This document shows positions 21,354-31,129 of a stretch of DNA of 64,000 nucleotides, in pieces. The translations under genes and the position numbers were made by a program. Below the pieces are notes generated by a model. That model worked only from the letters and a program-made list of their open reading frames with translations, did not search any database and was not told where the DNA came from. Numbering within the stretch: position 1 is the stretch's first letter; each line of letters opens with the position of its first letter. Source of the stretch: Planctomyces sp. (GTDB lineage: Bacteria > Planctomycetota > Planctomycetia > Planctomycetales > Planctomycetaceae); assembly GCA_019636235.1 (NCBI GenBank), contig JAHBXW010000004.1:62001-126000 (forward strand). Direction: 5' to 3'.

Positions 21354-21448
21354 ACGGCCGCGCGGCCGCGCTGAGTTGCACGCAGCCCCCGTGTGGGGGA
21401 CTCTCGTGCCGGCTGGTTCGATATCCGTCGTCCCTGGAGTCTCTGTCG

Positions 21449-22462
21449 ATGCACTCACGCCCCCGCCCGGTCGTCTGCAGCCGCGTCCGTCCGTCCGATG
21501 TGCGGCATCGCGCGGCGCTGGCTTTCCTCGGTTGTCTGCTGGTGATCCTGCTGGCGGCGGCGCCAGCGCTGGGAGATGAGGCCGCGCCCACGGGCCGCCG
21601 AGTGCTGGGAGCGGATCGCGGACGGGTGGCGATCGTCGATGCCTCAGGACGCGTCGAATGGGAGTATCCCTGCCGGGGGACGCCGCACGATTTGACGTTG
21701 CTTCCCAACGGCAACGTGCTGTTCATCAATGGAGATCGGGAGGTGCTGGAGGTCACGCCTGAGAAGCAGGTTGTCTGGCGTCACGCCGGGCGGCCGGCGG
21801 CCAGCAACACGGGGCGCGTCGAGATCCATGCGGCCCAGCGGCTGGAGAACGGGAATACGCTGATCGCCGAGAGCGGCAACCGCCGGATCATTGAAGTCGA
21901 CTCGCAAGGGAACATCGCCGTCGAGATTCCTCTGCAGGTGGACAACCCCGATCCTCACCGCGACACCCGGCTGGTCCGCAAACTCAAGAGCGGGAACTAC
22001 CTGGTCTGCCATGAAGGGGACGGGAAAGTCCGCGAGTATGACGCCCGGGGCCAGGTGGTGTGGTCGTGGACGCTGGACCTCGCGGGACGTCCGGAATCAC
22101 CCGGTCACGGCCCCGAGGGGCATGGCACGTCGCTGTACAGCGCCCTGGAATTGCCCAGCGGGAACATTTTGATCGGCGGCGGCAACAACAACCGCGTTGT
22201 CGAGGTCAATCGCGCGGGCGAGATCGTCTGGTCGGTCGATCAAAGGGAATTGCCCGGCATCGCCCTGGCCTGGGTGACGATGGTCGCTGCGCTGCCCAAC
22301 GGGAACGTGATCATCGGCAACTGCCACGCGGGTCCGGAGAATCCGCAGTTGATCGAGGTCACCCGGGACAAGGCAGTGGTCTGGACGTTCCGGGATTTCG
22401 AGACGTTCGGCGATTCGCTGGCGGCCACGCACGTGCTGGACGAGCCGGACCAAACCCGCTGA
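21449..22462 (+). CDS. Exported beta-propeller protein
   Basis: 337 residues from ATG 21449, with GGAG roughly ten bases upstream. An N-terminal signal peptide (LAFLGCLLVILLAAAPALGD) precedes repeated units of about 45 residues: LPNGNVLFINGDREVLEVTP, LENGNTLIAESGNRRIIEVD, LKSGNYLVCHEGDGKVREYD, LPSGNILIGGGNNNRVVEVN and LPNGNVIIGNCHAGPENPQL. The pattern L-x-N/S-G-N then a short strand and a V-x-E-V/I turn marks a PQQ/NHL-like propeller. Probably periplasmic; ligand unknown. Confidence 0.88.
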   Translation: MHSRPRPVVCSRVRPSDVRHRAALAFLGCLLVILLAAAPALGDEAAPTGRRVLGADRGRVAIVDASGRVEWEYPCRGTPHDLTLLPNGNVLFINGDREVLEVTPEKQVVWRHAGRPAASNTGRVEIHAAQRLENGNTLIAESGNRRIIEVDSQGNIAVEIPLQVDNPDPHRDTRLVRKLKSGNYLVCHEGDGKVREYDARGQVVWSWTLDLAGRPESPGHGPEGHGTSLYSALELPSGNILIGGGNNNRVVEVNRAGEIVWSVDQRELPGIALAWVTMVAALPNGNVIIGNCHAGPENPQLIEVTRDKAVVWTFRDFETFGDSLAATHVLDEPDQTR

Positions 22463-22566
22463 GCGGCGGAATATCCATGTCCGGAGTGACATCAGCAATG
22501 GTTGATCGGTAGACTGACGCAGGCGGGCCGACGGCTGTTGCTTCACAAGCCCTCGGGAGACGCGTC

Positions 22567-24114
22567 ATGTTCCGTTCGCCCAGACGAGAGTTTCTGTCGC
22601 AGGTCGGCCGGGGAATGCTGGTGGCCACCCTGGGGCCGGCGGTGTCCGCGGATCTGGGAATGTCGCTGGCGCGGGCCGAGGACATTGGGGACCGGCTGAC
22701 GTTCGGGGACCGCGAGGAGCTGGTCGACTTTCTGCAGTCGACGCCCCCGGACCGGATGCTCCGGGAAGTCGTAGCGCGCGTGCGGCAGGGGACGTCCCTG
22801 CGGGAGATCATTTCCGCGGCGGCGCTGGCGAACGGCCGCGCGTTCGCGGGCGAGGACTACATCGGCTTCCACACGCTGATGGCGCTGCGTCCGGCGCTGA
22901 TGATGGCGGAAGAATCCCCAAGCGAGCTGGCTCCGTTGCCGGTGCTGAAGGTTCTATACCGGAACTCGAGCCGGATCCAGGAGGCGGGAGCGGACGCGCA
23001 CGACGGGCTGCATCCGACATCCGGGGGCGAGGCGCAGCCCGGATCGGCCGCGATTCGCGAAGCCGTTCACCGGGGGGACCGCGCGGCGGCGGAACGGTCG
23101 CTGGCGGCGTCGATCGCCGGCTCGCCGGAGGCGGGATTCAACGCGCTGCTGGATACGGTGTACGACGGCGTCGAGGTGCACCGGGTGGTGCTCGTGTCCC
23201 GCGCCTGGGACATGCTGTCGCTCGTCGGCCGCGAGCATGCCGACACGATGCTGCGGCAGTCGCTGCGGTATTGCCTTCAGCACGAGCCGAAGGCGGCGCA
23301 GTATTACGCGCCTTTGCGGGAACTGCTGCCGCGGCTGGTCGACGAATACCGGCTGGACCGGCAGGACTGGGGATCGCGGGATCCCGGCAACGACTGGGTG
23401 CAGTCGTTCATGGCGACGCTGTGGACGTCGACTCCCGCACAGGCGGCGGAGGCGACCGCCGCGGCGCTGCGGGACGGCATCGCTCCGGCGCGGATCTTCG
23501 AAGCCGTGGCGCTGATGTCGAATCAGCTGCTGCTGTGCGACGCCGGCCGACCTCCGGAGTGGACAGGTCCGGGCAAACCGGAAGGCAGCGTGCACGGCGA
23601 TTCGGTCGGCGTGCATTCCAGCGACGCGACGCACGCCTGGCGGCAGATCGCGCTGGCTGCTGACACACGGCAGCGGAACCTGGCCTTGCTCCTGGCCGCC
23701 TTCCACGCCGCCCAGGATCGATCGAGCCGCAACGCCGAGTTCGCGGCCTGGCAGCCGCGGCCCTGGCCGGAGCATCTCGAGCGCGTCGCATCCGACAGCC
23801 CGGGCATGTTGCTCGATGAACTGCGGCGGGCGATTGAAGCGAATGACCAGGAGCTGGCGTGTGCCGTCACCGCGCGTTACGGCACGACAGGCGGCACGGC
23901 CGAGCCGCTGTTCGGGATGTTCCGGGACTACGCGATCAGCGAGGACGGCGCGCTGCACGCGGAGAAATATTTCTACACCGTGCGAGACAACTTCCGGACG
24001 AGCGCCCCGCAGTTCCGCTGGCGGCACCTGACGGCGCTGGCGCGAGTGACGGCCAGCGAATACGGCCGCCCGGCGCCGGGCTATGAAGACGCCTGCGGTT
24101 TGCTGCAGGGCTGA
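22567..24114 (+). CDS. Tat-exported hypothetical protein
   Basis: 515 residues. The N-terminus SPRREFLSQVGRGMLVATLG is a twin-arginine signal, so the mature protein is exported folded, probably with a cofactor. The rest is helical (for example MLREVVARVRQGTSLREIIS and ALANGRAFAGEDYIGFHTLM), with conserved-looking His residues (HSSDATHAWRQIALAA). I recognise no named family; similar Tat proteins are frequent in planctomycetes. A hairpin 35 bases after the stop may end its transcript. Confidence 0.75.
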   Translation: MFRSPRREFLSQVGRGMLVATLGPAVSADLGMSLARAEDIGDRLTFGDREELVDFLQSTPPDRMLREVVARVRQGTSLREIISAAALANGRAFAGEDYIGFHTLMALRPALMMAEESPSELAPLPVLKVLYRNSSRIQEAGADAHDGLHPTSGGEAQPGSAAIREAVHRGDRAAAERSLAASIAGSPEAGFNALLDTVYDGVEVHRVVLVSRAWDMLSLVGREHADTMLRQSLRYCLQHEPKAAQYYAPLRELLPRLVDEYRLDRQDWGSRDPGNDWVQSFMATLWTSTPAQAAEATAAALRDGIAPARIFEAVALMSNQLLLCDAGRPPEWTGPGKPEGSVHGDSVGVHSSDATHAWRQIALAADTRQRNLALLLAAFHAAQDRSSRNAEFAAWQPRPWPEHLERVASDSPGMLLDELRRAIEANDQELACAVTARYGTTGGTAEPLFGMFRDYAISEDGALHAEKYFYTVRDNFRTSAPQFRWRHLTALARVTASEYGRPAPGYEDACGLLQG

Positions 24115-24149
24115 TCTTCGCAGCCGCGTGACCGCCTGACGACGAAAAT

Positions 24150-24181
24150 GCTCCATCACCCGGTTTCCCGGATGATGGAGC
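24150..24181 (+). terminator. Hairpin after the Tat-protein gene
   Basis: GCTCCATCA and TGATGGAGC form a perfect 9-bp stem, extended inside by CCGG/CCGG around TTTC. No T-run follows, so it is a terminator-like or transcript-stabilising hairpin rather than a standard intrinsic terminator. Confidence 0.5.
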
Positions 24182-24742
24182 GCCCGTCCGCGGCATAAAA
24201 CTTCTGTCCGTAACGGGTGCAGCGATACCGGGTGCGGGGAATTCGGAAGGCCCCGTCGAGTCCCGGGATGGTGATCCGTGCCTGCCCCCGATTCTCCATC
24301 GGATGCCCGCAGCAACGGGGGGACCGGACCGACTTCGCAGCTTCCGGGGAAGACCCAAGGAGGGCGCCACGTTGTTCGAGATTGCGGCGCAGTGGGCGGG
24401 TGGGAAGTGGAGGTCAAAACGGCAATTGCAAGGTGCAAAGTGAAGAGGCGAGCGGGGGACGTCGGTCCCCTGTGGACGGCGTTTTCCGGTGGATCGTCGC
24501 GGCTGGCCCTGCGGGCTCGCCTGCTCGACGCCACCCTGCAGCTTCACGGCCGGCGCTGACGCATCCGGCTCGTGCTGTGAACCGCGATTGCGGCATACGA
24601 CGCCACGACGCCCAATGGCCCCTGCGGACGCTGGCGATTTCCCCGCCTCGCCGGAATACTGCTGGGCCGGTCGGACGAGGGCGACGCCCCGTTCGCGCCC
24701 TGCCGAATTCCCCGTTTAGCCCGCCTTCAGCCCGCCAGCTCG
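24182..24742. other. 560-base intergenic stretch with a dispersed repeat
   Basis: No credible gene. It contains copy B of the dispersed repeat (24416-24540). Confidence 0.6.
24416..24540 (+). repeat. Dispersed intergenic repeat, copy B
   Basis: This copy aligns with the reverse complement of 10352-10482 at roughly 80% by eye. It lies 14 kb away and in inverted orientation, between the Tat-protein gene and the MFS gene. Confidence 0.7.
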
Positions 24743-26056
24743 TTGACTGCCCCATCCCGCGGATCACTGCTGATCGTCTTTCTGGTCGTCTTCGTGGACC
24801 TGTTGGGGTTCGGGATCGTCCTGCCCTTGCTGGCGCGCTACGGCGAGCACTTTCAGGCCAGCCAGATCGACCTGGCCGTTCTGATGTCTTCGTTCTCGGC
24901 GATGCAGTTCCTGTTCGCGCCGCTGTGGGGACGGCTGTCCGATCGGATCGGTCGGCGGCCGGTGTTGATGATCGGCCTGCTGGGTTCCGTCATCTTCTAC
25001 GCGCTGTTCGGGTTCATTTCCGGGCAGCCGGCGACGGCGCGGATCGCCGGATTGTTGCCGCTGACGTGGCTTGTCCTGGCCCGCATCGGCGCGGGGATCG
25101 CCGGCGCCACGATCCCGACGGCACAGGCGTACATCGCGGACGTCACCGACGCCAAAAACCGCGGCAAGGGCATGGCCCTGATCGGCGCCGCGTTCGGCCT
25201 GGGCTTCACTTTCGGACCGCTGCTGGCCGCCGGCTTCGCGGCCACTGATCCGGGCGCCCCGCCCAGCCCCGCCGCGGGCTACATCGCCGCGGGACTGTCG
25301 CTGGCGGCCCTCATCGGGGCGATCTTCCTGCTGCCGGAATCGCTGCAGCCGGGCCGGCAGGCGCCGCACCGCGACTGGCTGCAGTTGTCGACGCTGGCTC
25401 GCGCGCTGCGCTCCCCCGTGCATCTCAGCATCGTGCTGGCGATCTTCCTGGCGACGTTCGCGTTCGCACAATTCGAAACGACGCTGGGCCTGCTGACGGA
25501 ACGCCTCGGGATGGCTGAGCAGCAGAACTTCTACGTGTTCGCGTACCTGGGCTTCATGCTGATGCTGTTTCAGGGGGGCGTGGTGCGTCGACTGATGCCG
25601 GTGGTCCGCGAGCGGCGGATGGCAATCGCCGGGACGGGCCTGCTGACGCTGGGCTTCGCGCTGGTCGCGCTGACGTCGCGTGCGGCGGGCGGGGATGGAT
25701 CGGCGGGGGTGACGGGCCTGTCGCCGCTGTGGGAACTGTTCGCCGTGCTGTGGGTCGCCGTGGCCGGATTTTCCGCGGTGAATCCCGCGCTGCAGTCGCT
25801 GCTGTCGCTGAACACGTCCGACCGCGAGCAGGGGGAGATCCTGGGGTTCGGGCAGAGCGTCTCGGCGCTGGCGCGAATCGTCGGTCCGGCGACGGGCATT
25901 CTGCTGTTCAAGCAGGTGTCGATCGCCGCGCCTTACTGGTGCGCCGCGGGGTCGATGATCGTCGCGTCGGCCGTCATTGCGCGGCTGGCGAATCCCGCGC
26001 CGCACTCGGGCGCCGCCGGTCAGCCGGGCGAGTCCCCTGCTGAGTCTGTAGAATAG
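24743..26056 (+). CDS. MFS transporter, TetA-like drug/metabolite efflux
   Basis: 437 residues from TTG 24743. About twelve hydrophobic segments are visible. The loop between helices 2 and 3 carries motif A, GRLSDRIGRRPVLMIG, and FVDLLGFGIVLPLL in helix 1 with ARIGAGIAGATIPTAQAYIA in helix 4 and 5 fit the TetA/drug:H+ antiporter-1 family. Substrate cannot be told. It is followed after 67 bases by the BatA-like gene. Confidence 0.9.
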   Translation: MTAPSRGSLLIVFLVVFVDLLGFGIVLPLLARYGEHFQASQIDLAVLMSSFSAMQFLFAPLWGRLSDRIGRRPVLMIGLLGSVIFYALFGFISGQPATARIAGLLPLTWLVLARIGAGIAGATIPTAQAYIADVTDAKNRGKGMALIGAAFGLGFTFGPLLAAGFAATDPGAPPSPAAGYIAAGLSLAALIGAIFLLPESLQPGRQAPHRDWLQLSTLARALRSPVHLSIVLAIFLATFAFAQFETTLGLLTERLGMAEQQNFYVFAYLGFMLMLFQGGVVRRLMPVVRERRMAIAGTGLLTLGFALVALTSRAAGGDGSAGVTGLSPLWELFAVLWVAVAGFSAVNPALQSLLSLNTSDREQGEILGFGQSVSALARIVGPATGILLFKQVSIAAPYWCAAGSMIVASAVIARLANPAPHSGAAGQPGESPAESVE

Positions 26057-26123
26057 GGGTTCGTCCGCCCGGTCAGGGGATGCGTTCGCCGGGCGACGCC
26101 ACTCCCTTCCGGACCGGTCGCTC

Positions 26124-28469
26124 GTGTCATTTCCGGCAGCCCTCGCCTTCCGATTCGCAGCCCCGGAGATGCTGGCCGGGTTGCTGCTGATCGCTGTGCC
26201 GCTGCTGCTGCACTGGCTGTTCCGTCGTCCGCATCGGGAAGAGCCGTGGGGCGCGATGGGCATTCTGCGGCGGGCGCTGGAACGGCGGTCGCGGCGACTG
26301 CGGCTGGAGACCTGGCTGCTGCTGGCGGTGCGAATGCTGATGGTCGCGGCGGCCGTGCTGGCCTTCGCGCGGCCCACGCGCTCGCTGTCGACGGGCGTTG
26401 CCCGGAACGCCGCCCCCACGCAACGGATTCTGATCGTCGACGCATCGCTGAGCATGTCGTCCCGGGAGCGGGGGGCATCGGCGCTCGAGCAGGCGCGGCT
26501 CGCGGCGCGGCGGATTGTCGACGCCGCCGGACCGGGGGACGCCTTTCGCGTGCTGCGAATTGGACCCGGCGCGGAACCGCCGGCCGTGATCCGGCTGTGG
26601 TCGACCGATCCCGCCGCGGTGATGGCCGAACTCGAGCGGCTGCCGCAGACGGATGGCCGTGGCCGCCCTGAGGCGGCGCTCGAGCAGGCGCTCGCGTGGC
26701 TGGACGAGGCGGCGCCCGCGCGGCCAGCAGAGACGATCGTTCTCAGCGATTTTCAGGAATCGAACTGGCGGCCGTCCGGCGCGGCCGAAATGCGGATCGC
26801 GGAGCTGCTGCAGGCGATCGGCCGCCAGTCGCGGCTGGTGCTGGCGCCGTTCGGCGACCGGCAGGTCGACAATCTCGCGCTGACGGAGCTCGACGTCCGG
26901 GAACCGCTGGTCCGCCGCGGGCAGACGGCGACGCTGGCAGCGCGGATTGTGCGGTTCGGCGATCCGGCCTCCGGCGCCATTCCCGTGGAAGCCCGGGTCA
27001 ACGGCGTCCTCGCCGGCGTGGCGCAGCTCGAATCCGATGCTGGCGGCGAGGCGTTCGTCGAATTGCCGGTGCGATTCGATGAGTCGGGGCCGATCGCCGT
27101 CGAACTGGCGCTGCCCGAAGACCTCGTGCCCCGGGACGACCGGATTCGCCGAGTCGTTCAGGTTCGCGACCGCGTGCGCGTGCTGCTCGTCGATCCCGCT
27201 GGCCTGTCGCGGGACGCCGCGCGGCCGTCGGACTATCTGCGGCTGGCGCTGGCCCCGCCCGGCGTCGCGGATGGTCCCGCGGGCGGACTCTACGAGCTCC
27301 GCACGACGACCGACGCGTCCCTGTTGCAGGCCGACCTCGCGGCGCACGACATTGTGGTGCTGTGCAGCGTTCCGAGAGTCACGCCGACGGAGGCCGCGGC
27401 GCTGTCGCGGTTCGTAGAGCGCGGCGGGGGGCTGATCGTCGGCGCGAGCCGGTCGATTGATGCTGAGTCGTTCAACCAGGAACTGCTTCGCGACGGCGCG
27501 GGGCCGCTGCCCGGCCGGTTGGTCCAATGGATCGAACAGCCCTCGCAGGCCGAGCCTCTGACGTTCCTGCCTTCGACGCACTCCATCGCCGAGCCGTTTC
27601 TGGGCAACCCTGACGCGGGACTGGAGACGACGCGTGTCTGGGAGCATCTGCGGATCGACGCCGGCGAGTCTCCGGTGCTGATCGCCTTGTCCAATGGCGA
27701 TCCGGCGCTCGTCGAGAAGCCGTTTGGTCAGGGGCGCTGCGTCGTCAGCGGCGTGGCCTTTGATGGCGCGGGAACGAACTGGCCGGTGTGGCCGAGCTTC
27801 CTGCCGCTCGTGCAGGAGTTGGCCGCACACCTCGTGGCCGCCAGCGATCCGGCGCCGGTGCTGGCCGGCGAGCCGCTCGAGTTTCCTTTCGCCGGTCCGG
27901 GGAGATTCGACCTGTCGCTGCCGGACGGGACGGTGCAGCCGCGGCTGGCGCCTCCCGCGGAGACTCCCCGGCCGGTTCGCATCGCCGAGACGGCCGTTGC
28001 GGGAATCTATGAACTGCGCCGCGTCGACGCCGCGCCTGCCGCGGGCGCGGAAGGAAGTCGGCCGGCCGATGCCGCCCCGCCCGGGGTGCTGCGAGGCGCC
28101 GTCAACCCGGACACTTCGGAGAGCCGCATCGAACGTCTCGATCCGGTCCAGTTGCAGAGTCTGTTGGGTCGGACGCCGCACCGCATCGACGCCGCCTGGC
28201 AGCCGGCCGCCGTCGCCGATATCGATCCCTCGTCCATCGTGGACGACGTTTCGCACTGGCTGTTCGCGACGTTGCTGTTGCTGGCGGCAGTGGAGGCCGC
28301 GCTGGTGCTTCGGCTGGGCTGGGGGTTGGCGATTCTGGCGGGGACCGGCGCGGGAGTGCTGACGGCAGCGCTGGCGGGGCCGATTGCCGGAGCGATCGCC
28401 GGGCTGGCGATGGCTGGAGGGATGACGGCGCTGCCGCGGATCGTGGGGCGACGAGTGTGGATGCGTTGA
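26124..28469 (+). CDS. BatA-like membrane protein with VWA domain
   Basis: 781 residues from GTG 26124. The N-terminal FAAPEMLAGLLLIAVPLLLH and ETWLLLAVRMLMVAAAVLAF are the paired helices of the BatA N-terminal domain. ILIVDASLSMSSRERG holds the VWA metal site DxSxS. A later part (IVVLCSVPRVTPTEAAALSRFVERGGGLIV) resembles a GATase1-like fold, and two hydrophobic segments close the protein. Such proteins are normally encoded with MoxR and DUF58; here the only MoxR is 35 kb away. Role in envelope complex assembly is inferred. Confidence 0.9.
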   Translation: MSFPAALAFRFAAPEMLAGLLLIAVPLLLHWLFRRPHREEPWGAMGILRRALERRSRRLRLETWLLLAVRMLMVAAAVLAFARPTRSLSTGVARNAAPTQRILIVDASLSMSSRERGASALEQARLAARRIVDAAGPGDAFRVLRIGPGAEPPAVIRLWSTDPAAVMAELERLPQTDGRGRPEAALEQALAWLDEAAPARPAETIVLSDFQESNWRPSGAAEMRIAELLQAIGRQSRLVLAPFGDRQVDNLALTELDVREPLVRRGQTATLAARIVRFGDPASGAIPVEARVNGVLAGVAQLESDAGGEAFVELPVRFDESGPIAVELALPEDLVPRDDRIRRVVQVRDRVRVLLVDPAGLSRDAARPSDYLRLALAPPGVADGPAGGLYELRTTTDASLLQADLAAHDIVVLCSVPRVTPTEAAALSRFVERGGGLIVGASRSIDAESFNQELLRDGAGPLPGRLVQWIEQPSQAEPLTFLPSTHSIAEPFLGNPDAGLETTRVWEHLRIDAGESPVLIALSNGDPALVEKPFGQGRCVVSGVAFDGAGTNWPVWPSFLPLVQELAAHLVAASDPAPVLAGEPLEFPFAGPGRFDLSLPDGTVQPRLAPPAETPRPVRIAETAVAGIYELRRVDAAPAAGAEGSRPADAAPPGVLRGAVNPDTSESRIERLDPVQLQSLLGRTPHRIDAAWQPAAVADIDPSSIVDDVSHWLFATLLLLAAVEAALVLRLGWGLAILAGTGAGVLTAALAGPIAGAIAGLAMAGGMTALPRIVGRRVWMR

Positions 28470-28668
28470 TTGGGCCTTGGGACGCTGGCCCGCGGCGGCT
28501 CGCCGGGTCAAGTTCCGGCCTTGGGGCCTGCTTCGCTTGGCCGGACAAGCCGCTTTTCCACACGGGCGGGCAAGCCGACCGTGGAGCCCGACAACGCCGT
28601 TGGGAGCGGGAGACTGGTCAATCGTTAGCGCGGATTGGTCATCTGTCATGGAACGACACGCCCCCTAG

Positions 28669-28687
28669 CCGACGGCTCCGCCGTCGG
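28669..28687. terminator. Palindromic hairpin between convergent genes
   Basis: CCGACGGCTCCGCCGTCGG has an 8-bp perfect stem and three-base loop. It lies between the ends of a plus-strand and a minus-strand gene, a position suited to a bidirectional terminator, but it lacks T-runs. Confidence 0.45.
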
Positions 28688-28708
28688 GCCGCCGGTCAAC
28701 AAGCGGCG

Positions 28709-30490
28709 TCAGACTCCACAGCCGCAGCCCGTCTCCCAGACACGGCCGTCCGCCGCCATGACCGGCGTGTGAGCGTGAACCGGCGGCGTCGGCCGCGTGT
28801 TGTCGTAGCCGCCCACCGTCCGCACGGGAGACCAGTCGGGACTGACTGGGGGCAGCGCTGGAGAGAGCTGTGCGAATTCGCCGGCGCCGAACACAACTTG
28901 GCCTCCCACAACCGTCAGAACGCTTTCCAGCCCGCGGATGTCATCCGCTTCGACAGCGAAGTAATCGTCGCTGAGAACGGCCAGGTCGGCGAACCGTCCC
29001 GGTTCCAGCGTGCCCTTGCGATCGTCCTCACGGCTGAACCAGGCGCTGCCGTGGGTGTAAAGCCGCAACGCCTCTTCCCGCGACAGCCGGTCGGCCTCGT
29101 CATGCAGGACCGTTCCGCCGACCGTCTTCGACGTGACCATCCACCACAGGCAGGTCCAGGGATGGTAACTGGCGACACGGGTGCCGTCGGTTCCGGCTCC
29201 CACGGGAAGTCCCATCTGGAGCATCCGCCGCAGCGGCGGCTTGCGTCGGGCCGATTCGATGCCGTAGCGGCGAATGTAATACTCGCCCTGATAGGCCATG
29301 CGGTGCTGCGTGGCGATGCCCCCGCCCAGCGCCTGGATGCGTTCGAGGTTCCTCTCGGAGACAGTTTCCGCATGGTCGATGAACCAGCGGAGCTTGTCGA
29401 TCGGGTTGTCGCGGTGAACGCGCTCGAAGATGTCGAGGAACCGACCGATCGACTCATCGTAGGTGGCATGAATGCGCCACGGCCAGCGGGCCTCGGCCAG
29501 CGTGTGGACGACCGCTTCCAGTTCCTGTTCCATGACGGGACGCAGGTCGGGACGCGGCTGCAGGAAGTTCTCGAAGTCCGCGGCGCTCCAGACCAGATTC
29601 TCGCCCGCGCCGTTGACCCGCAGCAGGTCGCTGCCTTCGCCGGGCTTGGTCATGTCGAGCCAGCGGGTGTAGTCGGCCAGTTCCTGTCCCGGCTTCTGGG
29701 CGAACAGGCTGTAGGCGATCCGCACCGTCAGCTGCCCCTCGTCATCGAGTTTCTTCGCGACGGCATAGTCTTGGGGATAGTTCTGTCCGCCGCCGCCGGC
29801 ATCGGAAACGCTCGTCACGCCAAACCGGTTCAACTCGCGCAGATAGTGCCGCGTGGAATTGAGCTGGTCCGCGAACGACAACGTGGGGGCGTTCGCGATG
29901 GTCGAGTAGAGAATCAGCGCGCTCGGCTCGGCGATCAGCAGGCCGGTGGGATTCCCCTTGCGGTCCCGGGCGATCAATCCGCCGGGCGGATTGGGCGTGT
30001 CCCGATTGAAGCCAAGCACGCGCAGCGCCGCCTGGTTCAACAGGGCCGAGTCATACAGATGCAGCAGAAAGACGGGCGTGTCCGGCGCCGCCTGGTTGAT
30101 CTCGTCCAGCGTCGGCATCCGACCTTCCTGGAACTGGAACTCGTTCCAGCCGCCGATGACGCGCACCCACTGGGGGGGCGGCGTGATGTCGGCTTGTCGT
30201 TTCAGTTGCTCCAGCGCTTGAGACAGGCTCGGGACTCCGTCCCAGCGAAGTTCCAGGTTGTAGAACAGCCCGGCGCGAATCACATGCAGATGAGAATCGT
30301 TGAGGCCGGGAATGACCCGCCGCTGGTTCAGGTCGATCTTCCGCGTCCGGCCGTCGGCGAGCGCGAGAATCTCGTCGTCGGTCCCGATCGCCGACACGGT
30401 CCCGTCCGTCGCCGCGATCGCGGAGACCTCCGGCTTGTCGGCGGCAAGCGTGGTGATCTTGCCGTTGAAGAGGATGAGCTGGGGGGCCAT
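28709..30490 (-). CDS. Amidohydrolase-3 family protein (YtcJ-like)
   Basis: 593 residues. The metal-dependent amidohydrolase signature VIPGLNDSHLHVIRAGLFYN (HxH metal ligands), VTSVSDAGGG, IHATYDESIG (His), IDHAETVSERNLERIQALGG (His) and VGAGTDGTRVASYHPW (Asp) are all present in order, and a C-terminal GTLEPGRFADLAVLSDDYF closes the composite barrel. Substrate unknown. It is the last gene of the DoxX-isochorismatase-monooxygenase group, 13 bases after its upstream neighbour, and probably belongs to the MarR-controlled operon. Confidence 0.93.
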   Translation of the reverse strand: MAPQLILFNGKITTLAADKPEVSAIAATDGTVSAIGTDDEILALADGRTRKIDLNQRRVIPGLNDSHLHVIRAGLFYNLELRWDGVPSLSQALEQLKRQADITPPPQWVRVIGGWNEFQFQEGRMPTLDEINQAAPDTPVFLLHLYDSALLNQAALRVLGFNRDTPNPPGGLIARDRKGNPTGLLIAEPSALILYSTIANAPTLSFADQLNSTRHYLRELNRFGVTSVSDAGGGGQNYPQDYAVAKKLDDEGQLTVRIAYSLFAQKPGQELADYTRWLDMTKPGEGSDLLRVNGAGENLVWSAADFENFLQPRPDLRPVMEQELEAVVHTLAEARWPWRIHATYDESIGRFLDIFERVHRDNPIDKLRWFIDHAETVSERNLERIQALGGGIATQHRMAYQGEYYIRRYGIESARRKPPLRRMLQMGLPVGAGTDGTRVASYHPWTCLWWMVTSKTVGGTVLHDEADRLSREEALRLYTHGSAWFSREDDRKGTLEPGRFADLAVLSDDYFAVEADDIRGLESVLTVVGGQVVFGAGEFAQLSPALPPVSPDWSPVRTVGGYDNTRPTPPVHAHTPVMAADGRVWETGCGCGV

Positions 30491-30503
30491 TGGTCAACTC
30501 CAG

Positions 30504-31064
30504 TTAGGAACCTGATGCCCGATCTTCCCGGGCTGATCTGTGCAGCCATCCCTCGAGCGCTCTGGTCAACAACGGCATCACGCCCCAGGCCAGCGTGACG
30601 ACGACGCACGCATTGACCAGCGCCATGACGACGAGCGATGGAACTCCCGCCAGAACCTGCGGGAGCGTCGACGACCAGAGCAGGGCGCTGGGGAACACGC
30701 CCAGCCAGGTGACGATGGCCATCTTCCAGCGTGGCGGCGGAGCCTTGTGCGGATCGCGAAAGAACGCCTCCAGTCCGTGCAGCCGTCGTCGGATGGGTTC
30801 GCCGACGACCAGGTCGGCAATCCTTTCCTGCCATTTCCTGAACAGGTCCGATTCGTAAAACCCCTGGCTGGCCTCCTCGCTTTCGAAGGAGCGCAGGATG
30901 CCGTATTCACGGCCATTGGTCCCCGGCGCCGGCCGAATGAGGTGCACGCCGGTGGTCCCCGGAAAGTGCAGCGACTCCCGGGCGAACTCCCGCAGCGCCT
31001 CCTCATAGGCCGATTCGCTGCCTGGCTTGACCTGCCGCGTGACGGCGACGTGGACGGTATTCAT
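30504..31064 (-). CDS. Antibiotic biosynthesis monooxygenase-domain membrane protein
   Basis: 186 residues from ATG 31064, preceded by GGGGAGG seven bases upstream; the frame stays open further upstream but has no similarity. The first 100 residues form an ABM-type ferredoxin-like dimer fold (VAVTRQVKPGSESAYEEALR, GTTGVHLIRP, ILRSFESEEASQGFYESDLF). Two membrane segments follow (VTWLGVFPSALLWSSTLPQV and VVMALVNACVVVTLAWGVMP). This ABM plus C-terminal helices layout is widespread, with unknown substrate. It sits between the isochorismatase-like and amidohydrolase genes. Confidence 0.9.
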   Translation of the reverse strand: MNTVHVAVTRQVKPGSESAYEEALREFARESLHFPGTTGVHLIRPAPGTNGREYGILRSFESEEASQGFYESDLFRKWQERIADLVVGEPIRRRLHGLEAFFRDPHKAPPPRWKMAIVTWLGVFPSALLWSSTLPQVLAGVPSLVVMALVNACVVVTLAWGVMPLLTRALEGWLHRSAREDRASGS

Positions 31065-31129
31065 GCGGTCCTCCCCGCGTCGGGCGCCCGCACAATCACG
31101 AGCGCCCCGGTCACAACGGCACGCCGCGA

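Noticed and set aside
24764-26455. A 563-residue minus-strand open frame
   Set aside because: Antisense to the MFS transporter, and Arg/Gln/His-rich low-complexity.
26127-28649. An 840-residue minus-strand open frame
   Set aside because: It is antisense to the BatA-like gene and is Arg/Gln-rich with no recognisable domain.
28457-30598. A 713-residue plus-strand open frame
   Set aside because: Antisense to the amidohydrolase, whose metal ligands all match.
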